From positions 1 through 42,420 of the forward strand of contig NZ_PSRR01000029.1 in NCBI RefSeq assembly GCF_004296405.1: a DNA stretch of 42,420 nucleotides, given 5' to 3'. Shown here one piece after another: positions 16,861-23,877 of this stretch; the stretch's first letter is position 1; every line of letters starts with the position of its first letter. The position numbers and the translations under genes are program-made. The notes under the pieces are model-generated. The model made no database searches. It was not told where the DNA came from and saw nothing but the letters and a program-made list of their open reading frames with translations. Source of the DNA: Bradyrhizobium sp. Leo170 (lineage in GTDB: Bacteria; Pseudomonadota; Alphaproteobacteria; Rhizobiales; Xanthobacteraceae).

Positions 16861-17292
16861 GTGGCTGAGCCACTGACCTCACAACAGGCCGGCGGTCAGC
16901 GGACTGTCGACGCCAACCTCACTCCCGATGTGGCTTTGGCGACGCTGTTGTCCGGGACGGGACTGATTGCGATTCAAACCGGTGCCGGCGCGTTCGTGAT
17001 CGTGCCTGCACCCGCGCCCCCGGGCGCCCTACAACGGTCGCCCGAGTTGACCCGCTATTTATGGCCGGATCTCAGAGCACGGCTGACGCGCCAGCTGGGG
17101 TCTGAGGATTTCGCGGAAGAAGCCTTGCATGAGACCTGGCTGCATCTTCATCGCGACAGCGATCCCGGCCAGATCCAGAGCCCATCAGCCTTTCTGGCGC
17201 GTATCGCGGAGAACATAGCAAAGGACCGGCTCCGGGCGGAACGCCGCGCACGAAGGGTCGAGATCGAGGCGGCGCTTTCGGTTCCCGAATGA
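16861..17292 (+). CDS. STN domain joined to a truncated ECF sigma factor (possible pseudogene)
   Basis: A 143-residue product with two unlike parts. Residues ~10-50 (TVDANLTPDVALATLLSGTGL followed by FVIVPAP) look like an STN domain, the small N-terminal domain of secretins and FecA-type TonB receptors. Residues ~64-133 (LWPDLRARLTRQLGSEDFAEEALHETWLHLH, then SPSAFLARIAENIAKDRLRAERR) match region 2 of FecI-like ECF sigma factors. Region 4, which reads the -35 box, is missing. The GTG at 16861 has no clear ribosome site, though the frame is open upstream. It may be a fused relic of an iron-signalling locus, or a small two-domain regulator; no FecR or receptor gene is adjacent. Confidence 0.55.
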   Translation: MAEPLTSQQAGGQRTVDANLTPDVALATLLSGTGLIAIQTGAGAFVIVPAPAPPGALQRSPELTRYLWPDLRARLTRQLGSEDFAEEALHETWLHLHRDSDPGQIQSPSAFLARIAENIAKDRLRAERRARRVEIEAALSVPE

Positions 17293-17392
17293 AAGCATGC
17301 CGCGCTTCATCGGCGGCGATCAAGTCGCTGGGCCGGTGGCCCAACTCTTGCTTCTGACAGGTGACAACAAAGGGTTATAGCGAGAGTTGGAT

Positions 17393-17485
17393 TTGAAGAA
17401 AGTCCTGATTCAAAATGTCAGCAATTGGTGCGCGAAGGTCTGGCGCGAGATCAAGGATGCCGTCAAGCACGCCCCAATGCACTAG
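17393..17485 (+). CDS. Possible 30-residue small ORF
   Basis: TTG start preceded by GAGAG, encoding a short amphipathic basic peptide (VSNWCAKVWREIKDAVKHAP). No homology recognised. The rest of the 17293-17820 gap holds no convincing gene; it includes a run of ten G at 17750-17759 and the upstream region of the AroQ-like gene. Very tentative. Confidence 0.2.
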   Translation: MKKVLIQNVSNWCAKVWREIKDAVKHAPMH

Positions 17486-17820
17486 CCGGAAGCGAACTAA
17501 AGCTGGCAGCTCGAGGCTGCGGGCGTTTACGGCTGCAAATCGTGCGGTCCACTCGGCTGTTTACGGCTGATCGCCGTCGATTGGTCGTCTCGTGCTTCTC
17601 CGCGGCGATGTTGGTGTCTTGTGACGGCTTCGCTGTCAGCTGGTCGCTGCGAAGAAGATCAATCCTTGTGCCATACTGAAATCCGTCGAAGCGCATAGTT
17701 TCTTTTGATTTCTGCTGCGAAGAAAGGCTCTCTAAGCTTTTGCTCGCGCGGGGGGGGGGCGGCGTCATGTTTGCCCCGAGCGATGCCTGATTTCCCTGCG
17801 ACAGCTAAGAAAGCGCGGTT

Positions 17821-18276
17821 ATGACCTCTGCCTCCGTCTATTTCCTGAATGGTCCCAATGCGAATCTCTACGGGCTCGATAAGAGCGGCACCTATGGCCG
17901 GGAGAGTTTCGTCTCCATCAAGAAGCGCTGTGAAGATCACGCGGCATCACTTGGCCTGACCGTCGATTTCCGTCAGTCCAATCACGAGGGCGTTTTGGTG
18001 GACTGGATCCAGGAGGCGAGGGAGAAGGCGGAGGGCATCGTCATCAATGCTGCCGGGCTGACTTATTCCTCCGTCCCGATCCTCGATGCCTTGCTCGCTT
18101 TCGAGGGCCCGATCATCGAGGCGCATATGAGCAATATCTGGAAGCGCGAGCCGTTTCGTCATCACTCCTATGTTTCGCGAGCGGCGACGGGCGTGATCGC
18201 AGGGTTCGGCGCGCTTGGCTATGAACTGGCATTGACGGCGGTGTCGCGCCTGATCGCCGAAAAGGCCGCCCAATGA
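17821..18276 (+). CDS. Type II 3-dehydroquinase (AroQ)-fold protein with altered catalytic residues
   Basis: A 151-residue protein of normal AroQ length. LNGPNANLYG, RQSNHEG, VINAAGLTYSSVPILDAL, IEAHMSNIWKREPF and FRHHSYVS align along the whole family. Compared with the Mycobacterium tuberculosis enzyme as I remember it, the flexible-lid arginine (Arg19) aligns with Asp in GLDKSGTYG, while the catalytic Tyr24 is kept; the substrate-binding His81 is Tyr and Gly77 is Ala. His101, Glu99 and Arg112 equivalents are present. So the fold is kept but dehydroquinate dehydration is doubtful. The stop overlaps the next start (ATGA), so it is translationally coupled to a 2-hydroxyacid dehydrogenase. A catabolic role on a related cyclic acid is inferred. 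Confidence 0.8.
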   Translation: MTSASVYFLNGPNANLYGLDKSGTYGRESFVSIKKRCEDHAASLGLTVDFRQSNHEGVLVDWIQEAREKAEGIVINAAGLTYSSVPILDALLAFEGPIIEAHMSNIWKREPFRHHSYVSRAATGVIAGFGALGYELALTAVSRLIAEKAAQ

Positions 18277-19202
18277 CATCGGAGGTCATGGCGTTCTACA
18301 GCGCCTTCGATGACTTCGAGACGTGGCGTGATGCGCTTGCCGCAGAGGGTATCGATCTGCGCCAGGCAGACGACATCGCAAATCCCCTCAAGGTCAGGCA
18401 GGCGCTGGTGTGGAAGCCGCCGCATGGCTTTTTCGCCCGTTACCCAAATCTCGGGCTCGTGGTCAATCTCGGCGCCGGCGTGGATGCGCTGGTCGGACGC
18501 GATGATCTGCCGGATGTGCCGATCACCCGCCTGTCCGATCCGAAGATGGCGCGGATGATGGCCGGCTATGTGCTATTCGCGGTGACGCGTCATGCGCGCG
18601 ATATCCCGGCCTTCGAGCGCGCTCAACTTGAGCGTCGTTGGCGCTATATTCATCCGCGCGATCCTGAGACCATCAAGGTCGGCGTGCTTGGTCTCGGTGA
18701 GCTCGGGCTGACGGCGGCGTTGGAATGCGCGCGGCAGGGTTATCGGGTGCGCGGCTGGTCCAACACGCTGAAGTCGGTGGATGGCATCGAGACCTCTGCC
18801 GGGCTGTCCGCATTGCCGGACATTCTGGGCGATAGCGACATCCTGGTCTGCATGCTGCCCCAGACGCCGCAGACCCGCGGCCTTCTCGATGCCGAACGGC
18901 TAGCGCAGATGAAGCCGGGCGCCGTCTTCATCAATGTGTCGCGCGGCAACATCGTCGATGAGCCGGCTTTGATCGAAGCGCTTCGTTCGGCTCATATCGC
19001 GGAAGCGACGCTGGACGTCTTTGCCTCCGAACCATTGTCACCGGAGAGTCCTTTGTGGGCGATGGACAATGTTCTGGTGACGCCGCATCTGGCATCGGTG
19101 GCGCTGCCGCGGTCAGCGGCGCGGCAGATCGGCGAGAATGTGCGCCGGCTTCGGGCCGGCCAGGAGCTGCTAAGCCGCGTCGATCCCCGACGGGGCTATT
19201 GA
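18273..19202 (+). CDS. D-2-hydroxyacid dehydrogenase, GhrA-like
   Basis: A 309-residue NAD(P)-dependent dehydrogenase. The dinucleotide motif GVLGLGELG is near residues 131-139, the catalytic arginine is in INVSRGNIVDEP and the histidine in VTPHLASVALP, the latter typical of the glyoxylate/hydroxypyruvate reductase A branch. It reduces 2-oxo acids or oxidises D-2-hydroxy acids in the cytoplasm. The ATG overlaps the stop of the AroQ-like gene by four bases, so both are made together and probably act in one pathway. Its 3' end overlaps the convergent LysR gene by 33 bp. Confidence 0.88.
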   Translation: MTSEVMAFYSAFDDFETWRDALAAEGIDLRQADDIANPLKVRQALVWKPPHGFFARYPNLGLVVNLGAGVDALVGRDDLPDVPITRLSDPKMARMMAGYVLFAVTRHARDIPAFERAQLERRWRYIHPRDPETIKVGVLGLGELGLTAALECARQGYRVRGWSNTLKSVDGIETSAGLSALPDILGDSDILVCMLPQTPQTRGLLDAERLAQMKPGAVFINVSRGNIVDEPALIEALRSAHIAEATLDVFASEPLSPESPLWAMDNVLVTPHLASVALPRSAARQIGENVRRLRAGQELLSRVDPRRGY

Positions 19203-20117
19203 GCCCGGCGCGAACTGGCCGCCAACGGCAAAGGCCTCGCGCGCGTAGTCGGCAAATGTCTGCACCGCCGGCCGCAGCGCATGACGCTTCAGGCGGAGCG
19301 CCATGACATGCGTCGGCGGCAGTTTCTCGGTGATGGGCACCACCGCGACGCGGCTGCCATCATAGCCGATAGTGGTGCGCGGAACGGCGTTATGGATCGA
19401 ATATCCTTGGCCGTGCCCGATCAGTCCGCGGATCAATTCGAATGACCGGGTCCGGAACGAGATGCGCGGTTCGATGCCGGATGCCGTGAACAGGCTGGAG
19501 AAGTAATCGCGCGAATGCGGCAGATCCAGCAGGATGAAAGGTTCGTCGCGCATTTCGGTCAGGCTGATCGAAGACCGGGTCGCCAAAGGATGACTGGCCG
19601 ACAGGACGATATAAGGCGGCAATTCGCAGAACTTTTCGCCGATGATTTCATCGGGGACGGCAAAGGAATAGGACAGCGCCAATTCCGTCCGCCCAGAGAT
19701 CAAGCCGTCGATGATCTCCTGCTGGTCGCCTTCCTCCAGTTTCACCGAGATGCCTGGCTGGCACACGCGAAAGCCGGCCAGCAGCCCAGGCATGAAGCGC
19801 GTCGCAAGCGTCAGGAAGCTGCCGACCACGATCTCGCCATGCAGGGTACTGCCAAGCGATTGAGCGCTTTGGGCAAAATCGCGAGCATGGTTGAGCAGCA
19901 GCCTCGCGTCATTCACCAGCCGCTGGCCTGCCGGTGAGAGCGTCACACCCTTCGCGAGGTGACGGACGAATATCTGGATACCGAGTTCCGCCTCCATCTG
20001 GCTCACCGCGGCGGAGATCGAGGGCTGAGAGACGTTCAGGCGCTTGGCCGCCTCCGTCACGCTGCCCGCGTCGGCTGTCTCAACAACGTAGCGTAGCGCC
20101 CGGAGCGAGAACTTCAT
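19170..20117 (-). CDS. LysR-family transcriptional regulator
   Basis: A 315-residue LTTR. The N-terminal winged helix (residues 1-65, with SVTEAAKRLNVSQPSISAAVSQMEAELG) is followed by the two-lobed inducer-binding domain starting at GEIVVGSF. It is divergent from the HpaB-type oxygenase gene, with a 91-bp shared promoter region that holds an AT-rich ATAA-N11-TTAT box. This arrangement usually means inducer-dependent activation of the divergent operon and autorepression. The 3' end overlaps the dehydrogenase gene on the other strand. Confidence 0.93.
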   Translation of the reverse strand: MKFSLRALRYVVETADAGSVTEAAKRLNVSQPSISAAVSQMEAELGIQIFVRHLAKGVTLSPAGQRLVNDARLLLNHARDFAQSAQSLGSTLHGEIVVGSFLTLATRFMPGLLAGFRVCQPGISVKLEEGDQQEIIDGLISGRTELALSYSFAVPDEIIGEKFCELPPYIVLSASHPLATRSSISLTEMRDEPFILLDLPHSRDYFSSLFTASGIEPRISFRTRSFELIRGLIGHGQGYSIHNAVPRTTIGYDGSRVAVVPITEKLPPTHVMALRLKRHALRPAVQTFADYAREAFAVGGQFAPGSIAPSGIDAA

Positions 20118-20142
20118 CGCATTTTCCTATGCATCTCCAAAC

Positions 20143-20164
20143 ATAAAAATATTTTTCTTATGAT
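20143..20164. promoter_or_regulatory. LysR-type box and promoter of the hpaB-like operon
   Basis: ATAA (20143-20146) and TTAT (20158-20161) flank an 11-bp spacer and enclose most of the 12-bp palindrome AAAAATATTTTT (20145-20156), matching the T-N11-A pattern of LysR sites. A -10-like TATGAT lies at 20159-20164, and CAGGAG at 20196-20201 is the ribosome site for the ATG at 20209. Confidence 0.5.
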
Positions 20165-20208
20165 AGGCCCTCCGGCACCTTGTCGTCCAGTCGAACAGGA
20201 GCCGATCA

Positions 20209-21663
20209 ATGATCCGCACGGGTGAAGAGTACAAACAGGGCATTCGCGATGGTCGCGAGGTCTGGGTCGATGGCGATCGCGTCAACGATGTGACCACTCA
20301 TCCCGCGCTGAAGCCGATCATCGATATCAAGGCCCGCATGTACGATATGGCGCATGAAGAGCGCTACAGCGGCGATCTGACCTATGTCGAAGGCAATGAG
20401 AAGCATTCGATCTTCTACCGGCCGCCGACGGAACAGAAGGACTGGCACGACAAGATCAAGGCTGTCGACCATGTGATGAAGGATATCGGTGGCGTCGTCA
20501 CCCGCGTGGGCGACGAGACGATCGGCGAGATGTGGTCGCTCACCGACGGGCGCGACGTGCTGGCCGAGATTGATCCGCGCTTCGCCGCCAATATCGACCG
20601 GCATATCCGCGCCGTGATCGAGAAGGACGTCTTCCACGTCTCGGCCAATACCGACCCGAAGGGCGATCGCTCGCTGCCGCCGCAGCAGCAGGATCCCGAC
20701 CTTATGGTTCACGTTGCCCGCGAGACCGATGCGGGCATCATCATTCGCGGCGCGAAATATGAAACCGCGGCCGCCTATGCCGATCAGGCCTATCTGAAGC
20801 CGACCGTCGGTGCCTGGGCGAATGAAAAGCTGTCCGACTACGCGGTGGGCTGCATCGTCAAGATGGGCGCGCCGGGCGTCAAGCATATTTGCCGCTCTGG
20901 TTTTGCCAATCGCAGCAGCGCCAACGATTATCCGCTCGCCAACCGCTTCGACGAAGTCGAGGCGCTGGTTGTCTTCGACGACGTTCTGATCCCGTGGGAG
21001 GATGTATTCTTCTATCGTCATACCCGTGCGGCGCAGTTTGTGCGCTCGACACTGCACCGTTATTCGGCATTCCCCTATGTGCTGCGGCTGCTCTACACGG
21101 CTGACATGATGATCGGCGCGGCGATGTGGAATGCCAAGCAGACCGGTCTCGACAAACTGCAATCGGTGCGTGAGAAGCTCGCCGATCTCGTTTGCTATCG
21201 CGAAGGCATCAACGCGCATCTCACCGCCTCGATCGCTATGGCGGAGAAGAGCCCCGGCGGTCTTTTGATGCCGCAGCAATCGATGCTCTATGCCGGCCGC
21301 GTGTTTGCCTGTTCGCAGCTTCCGGCGATGATGCACGTCGCCCGCGAGCTGTGCGGCGGCCAGATCTGCATCACGCCGAATGCCGATGCGTTTGAGGCCG
21401 AGGGTAGCGGTAAGTGGCTGAACAAGTTCTATTCGCTCAATGAGCAGTGGCAGGCCGACGATCGCCGCAAGCTGCTCGCTTTCGCGCGCGATCTGCTGAA
21501 CTCCGACTATGCCGGCCACCGCCTGACCTTCGTGCAGTTCGCGCAGGCGCCGCACTTCAATCATCTGGCGGCCGTCTACAACAGCTTCGACTTCGCCGGA
21601 CCGCTCGACTTCGTGAAGAAGTCGGCGGGTCTGTCGGACCGTATCAACGGGGGACAATCGTGA
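20209..21663 (+). CDS. HpaB/PvcC-family FADH2-dependent monooxygenase (oxygenase component)
   Basis: A 484-residue flavin-dependent oxygenase of the 4-hydroxyphenylacetate 3-hydroxylase family. Features are MIRTGEEYKQGIRDGREVWVDGDRV at the start, DPDLMVHV and RETDAGIIIRGAKYETAAAYA in the middle (substrate loop and flavin region), and EALVVFDDVLIPWEDVF. The fold is acyl-CoA dehydrogenase-like and uses diffusible FADH2 supplied by a reductase. The reductase gene follows with a four-base overlap. Such enzymes hydroxylate phenols or open nitrogen heterocycles; the co-encoded RidA protein favours a nitrogen-containing substrate, which is an inference. Confidence 0.88.
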   Translation: MIRTGEEYKQGIRDGREVWVDGDRVNDVTTHPALKPIIDIKARMYDMAHEERYSGDLTYVEGNEKHSIFYRPPTEQKDWHDKIKAVDHVMKDIGGVVTRVGDETIGEMWSLTDGRDVLAEIDPRFAANIDRHIRAVIEKDVFHVSANTDPKGDRSLPPQQQDPDLMVHVARETDAGIIIRGAKYETAAAYADQAYLKPTVGAWANEKLSDYAVGCIVKMGAPGVKHICRSGFANRSSANDYPLANRFDEVEALVVFDDVLIPWEDVFFYRHTRAAQFVRSTLHRYSAFPYVLRLLYTADMMIGAAMWNAKQTGLDKLQSVREKLADLVCYREGINAHLTASIAMAEKSPGGLLMPQQSMLYAGRVFACSQLPAMMHVARELCGGQICITPNADAFEAEGSGKWLNKFYSLNEQWQADDRRKLLAFARDLLNSDYAGHRLTFVQFAQAPHFNHLAAVYNSFDFAGPLDFVKKSAGLSDRINGGQS

Positions 21664-22166
21664 GCCGTGCGTCTCACGACGTCGTCGCCGTCGATGAATT
21701 TCGCGACGCGATGCGGACGACCGCGTCGGGCGTCGCGGTGGTAACGACGGATGGTGAGGCCGGCCGGGCCGGTGTCACGGTCTCGTCGTTGTGCTCGCTA
21801 TCGATGGAGCCGCCGTCGGTTGTGTTCAGCGTTCACCGCGACAATCGCAGCCTCGCTCTGCTGCTCGCCAATGGCGTGTTCGTCGCCAATGTTCTGTCCG
21901 ATGCGCAGGAGCGTGTCGCCAGCAGCTTCGCCGGGCTGATCCCCGAATTGCGCGACAACCGCTTTCTCGCCGGCGAATGGTCAGAACTGCTCACCGGAGC
22001 GCCAGCGCTCGATGGTGCGTTGTGCAATTTCGATTGCCGCGTGGCCGGCCTATTCGATTTCGGCTCGCACCGCATCGTCACCGGCGAGGTGCTGAATGTC
22101 CGCAAACAAGCTGCGTTTCCTTTGATCTTCTGCGATCGCACATTCCGTCGTCTCGCTGCCGCCTGA
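21660..22166 (+). CDS. HpaC-like flavin reductase (monooxygenase partner)
   Basis: A 168-residue short-chain flavin reductase. The GTG start overlaps the oxygenase stop (GTGA) and has GGGGGAC just upstream; the much longer open frame to 21447 lies inside the oxygenase gene and is not used. MRTTASGVAVVTTDGEAGRAGVTVSSLCSLSMEPPSVVFSVHR is the flavin-binding signature region, with a further GSHRIVTGEVL near the end. It uses NAD(P)H to produce FADH2 or FMNH2 for the preceding oxygenase. Confidence 0.9.
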   Translation: MSRASHDVVAVDEFRDAMRTTASGVAVVTTDGEAGRAGVTVSSLCSLSMEPPSVVFSVHRDNRSLALLLANGVFVANVLSDAQERVASSFAGLIPELRDNRFLAGEWSELLTGAPALDGALCNFDCRVAGLFDFGSHRIVTGEVLNVRKQAAFPLIFCDRTFRRLAAA

Positions 22167-22177
22167 GGATTTGGTTC

Positions 22178-22585
22178 ATGACCCATCAGCGTTTCCGCAA
22201 GTTCAATACCAAAGATGCCTATCCCGAGCAGAGCCTCGACAACGATGTCTGCATGGTGGTGCGTGCCAACAACACGGTTTATGTGCGTGGCCAGACGGCG
22301 ATGGATCTCGACGGGAAGATCGTCGGCATCGGCGATGCCGCTGCGCAGACTGAAAATGCCATGTTTTGCGCCAAGGTGCTGCTTGAAGAGGCAGGTTCGG
22401 GCCTGCAGGACGTGGTGAAGATCGTCATCTACATCACCGATCGCGCCTATCGCGAGCCGGTCTACCGGGTTGTCGGCAAGTGGTTGAAGGGCGTCTATCC
22501 GGTTTCGACCGGAATTATCGTTCAGGGGCTCGCCAAACCTGAATACATGATGGAAATCGACATCATCGCGGAAATTCCGACGTAG
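22178..22585 (+). CDS. RidA-family protein, second copy
   Basis: A 135-residue member started at the ATG at 22178, behind GAGGAT at 22165-22170. Typical parts are NNTVYVRGQTAMDLDG, AAAQTENAMFCAKVLLEEAG and LQDVVKIVIYITDRAYREPVYRV. It probably deaminates or clears an unstable enamine or acyl-imine made by the flavin oxygenase, much as RutC does beside the RutA/RutF pair in uracil degradation. It is only distantly similar to the RidA protein at 5633. It is the last gene of the LysR-linked operon. Confidence 0.86.
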   Translation: MTHQRFRKFNTKDAYPEQSLDNDVCMVVRANNTVYVRGQTAMDLDGKIVGIGDAAAQTENAMFCAKVLLEEAGSGLQDVVKIVIYITDRAYREPVYRVVGKWLKGVYPVSTGIIVQGLAKPEYMMEIDIIAEIPT

Positions 22586-22589
22586 CACT

Positions 22590-22606
22590 GCGTCGATCTT
22601 CGACGC
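22590..22606. terminator. Hairpin after the second ridA-like gene
   Basis: GCGTCGA (22590-22596) and TCGACGC (22600-22606) form a perfect 7-bp stem with a 3-base loop just after the stop at 22585. There is no U-tract, so it may be a Rho-associated or mRNA-stabilising hairpin. Confidence 0.35.
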
Positions 22607-22636
22607 CAAAGTATAGCTACGATTATTCCGAAATGA

Positions 22637-22656
22637 GATCTTTCGAATGAAAGGTC
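22637..22656. promoter_or_regulatory. Candidate enhancer site for a sigma-54 activator
   Basis: GATCTTTC (22637-22644) and GAAAGGTC (22649-22656) form an inverted repeat with one mismatch. Its centre lies about 90 bp upstream of the predicted sigma-54 start site, where activator binding sites normally are. It does not match the NtrC consensus well. Confidence 0.4.
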
Positions 22657-22709
22657 AACGGAGTTTTTTGCGCTGGAAATACTTGAAAATATTACCGAAT
22701 TCGTTCGCT

Positions 22710-22724
22710 TGGCATGGTGTTTGC
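22710..22724 (+). promoter_or_regulatory. Sigma-54 (RpoN) -24/-12 promoter
   Basis: TGGCATGGTGTTTGC matches the sigma-54 consensus TGGCACG-N4-TTGC with one change and exact GG-to-GC spacing. Transcription should start near 22736, 26 bp before the ATG of the PotD-like gene at 22762. Confidence 0.75.
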
Positions 22725-22761
22725 TTTTCTCTCGGGGTCATAATTCTTGTGAGGTTTCGAG

Positions 22762-23799
22762 ATGAAGCGCGCTTTGAAGCTTACTGCATTGATGTTGCTG
22801 TCGACGCTCGCGATCGGCGGGCAGGCATCTGCCCAGGAGAAGCTGGTCGTCAGCACCTGGGGTGGAAGTTTCCGCGATCTGATCGATGAGGCGATCGCGA
22901 AGAAGTTTACCGCCGAGACCGGCGTCAAGGTCGAATACATCACCGGCGGCACGATCGACCGGCTGAATCAGGCCAAGCTCGCCGCAGCCAAGCCCGAGAG
23001 CGACGTCACCTTCACGACGGCCCATGTCGGCTGGCTCTATGCCAACGACAATCTGTTCGAGAAGCTCGACATGGCGAAGATTCCGAATGCCAGCCATTTG
23101 GTCGAGCAGGCCAGGATCAGCCCGTACCACATCGGCGCCTGGGCCTATGTCTACACCATCGGCTATTTGCCTGACCGGCTACCCAAGGGCGTCAGCTTCG
23201 ATAGCTGGGAAGGCCTGTGGAATCCCGCGCTCAAGGGCATGATCTCGTCGCCCGATTTCGACCCGAGTCATGTGATGGTCGTTGCGGCCAAGCTGTCGGG
23301 CGGTGATGCTGCGAATTGGGAAGTCGGCGAAGCCAAGATGAAGGCGCTGAAGCCGAACTACAAGGCATTCTACACCAATGACGCCAACAGCCAGCAGCTG
23401 TTCGCCACCGGTGAGACGCCAGTCCAGGTCGTGCTGTCGATGAATGCCTATTACATGCAGAACCAGGGCGTGCCGATCAAGCTCGTGATCCCGAAGGAGG
23501 GCGCGGTGCTCGGTGTCGACGCCATGGCCATCACCAAAGGTTCGACTAAGGCGGAGCTGGCCTACAAGTTCATGAACATCGCCCTCGATCCGGAAGTTCA
23601 GGCCAAGATCGCCGAACTGAAGAAGGGCAGCCCGGTGGTCGACAATGCCAAGCTCAAGCCCGAGATCGCCTCTTTGACCGGCGTCTTCTCCACGCCGGAT
23701 CAGTGGGCGAAACAGACCCTGTTGATCGACGCCAAGCTGCGCGCCGAAAAGACCGGTACCTGGCGCAAGTGGTTCACCGAGAACATTATGGCTCCATAA
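22762..23799 (+). CDS. PotD-like ABC transporter substrate-binding protein
   Basis: A 345-residue periplasmic protein with a signal peptide cut after ASA at about residue 24. It then opens with KLVVSTWGGSFRD, the typical first strand of the spermidine/putrescine-type (family 1/6) binding proteins, and includes GVKVEYITGG and AYKFMNIALDPEVQAKIAEL. It supplies the PotB/PotC/PotA-like genes that follow. Expression is probably driven by the sigma-54 promoter, so by nitrogen status or a specific activator. The ligand is likely a cationic or amide compound, not necessarily a polyamine, because the diagnostic acidic pocket of PotD cannot be confirmed by eye. Confidence 0.9.
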   Translation: MKRALKLTALMLLSTLAIGGQASAQEKLVVSTWGGSFRDLIDEAIAKKFTAETGVKVEYITGGTIDRLNQAKLAAAKPESDVTFTTAHVGWLYANDNLFEKLDMAKIPNASHLVEQARISPYHIGAWAYVYTIGYLPDRLPKGVSFDSWEGLWNPALKGMISSPDFDPSHVMVVAAKLSGGDAANWEVGEAKMKALKPNYKAFYTNDANSQQLFATGETPVQVVLSMNAYYMQNQGVPIKLVIPKEGAVLGVDAMAITKGSTKAELAYKFMNIALDPEVQAKIAELKKGSPVVDNAKLKPEIASLTGVFSTPDQWAKQTLLIDAKLRAEKTGTWRKWFTENIMAP

Positions 23800-23811
23800 C
23801 ATGGTCCTGGT

Positions 23812-23840
23812 CGCGATCCGGCTGATACCGCCGGATCGCG
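23812..23840 (+). terminator. Strong intercistronic hairpin between binding protein and permease
   Basis: CGCGATCCGGC (23812-23822) and GCCGGATCGCG (23830-23840) form a perfect 11-bp, mostly GC stem with a 7-base loop, 13 bp after the binding-protein stop. No U-tract follows. It probably protects the binding-protein mRNA or attenuates read-through, giving more binding protein than permease. Confidence 0.6.
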
Positions 23841-23877
23841 GTCCATCGCTTTGAGTTTGCCCACGTCGAGTTTGTCC

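Noticed and set aside
20206..21657. 483-codon reverse open frame opposite the HpaB-like gene
   Set aside because: Exact antisense shadow of a conserved oxygenase; low-complexity His/Arg/Gly composition and no family.
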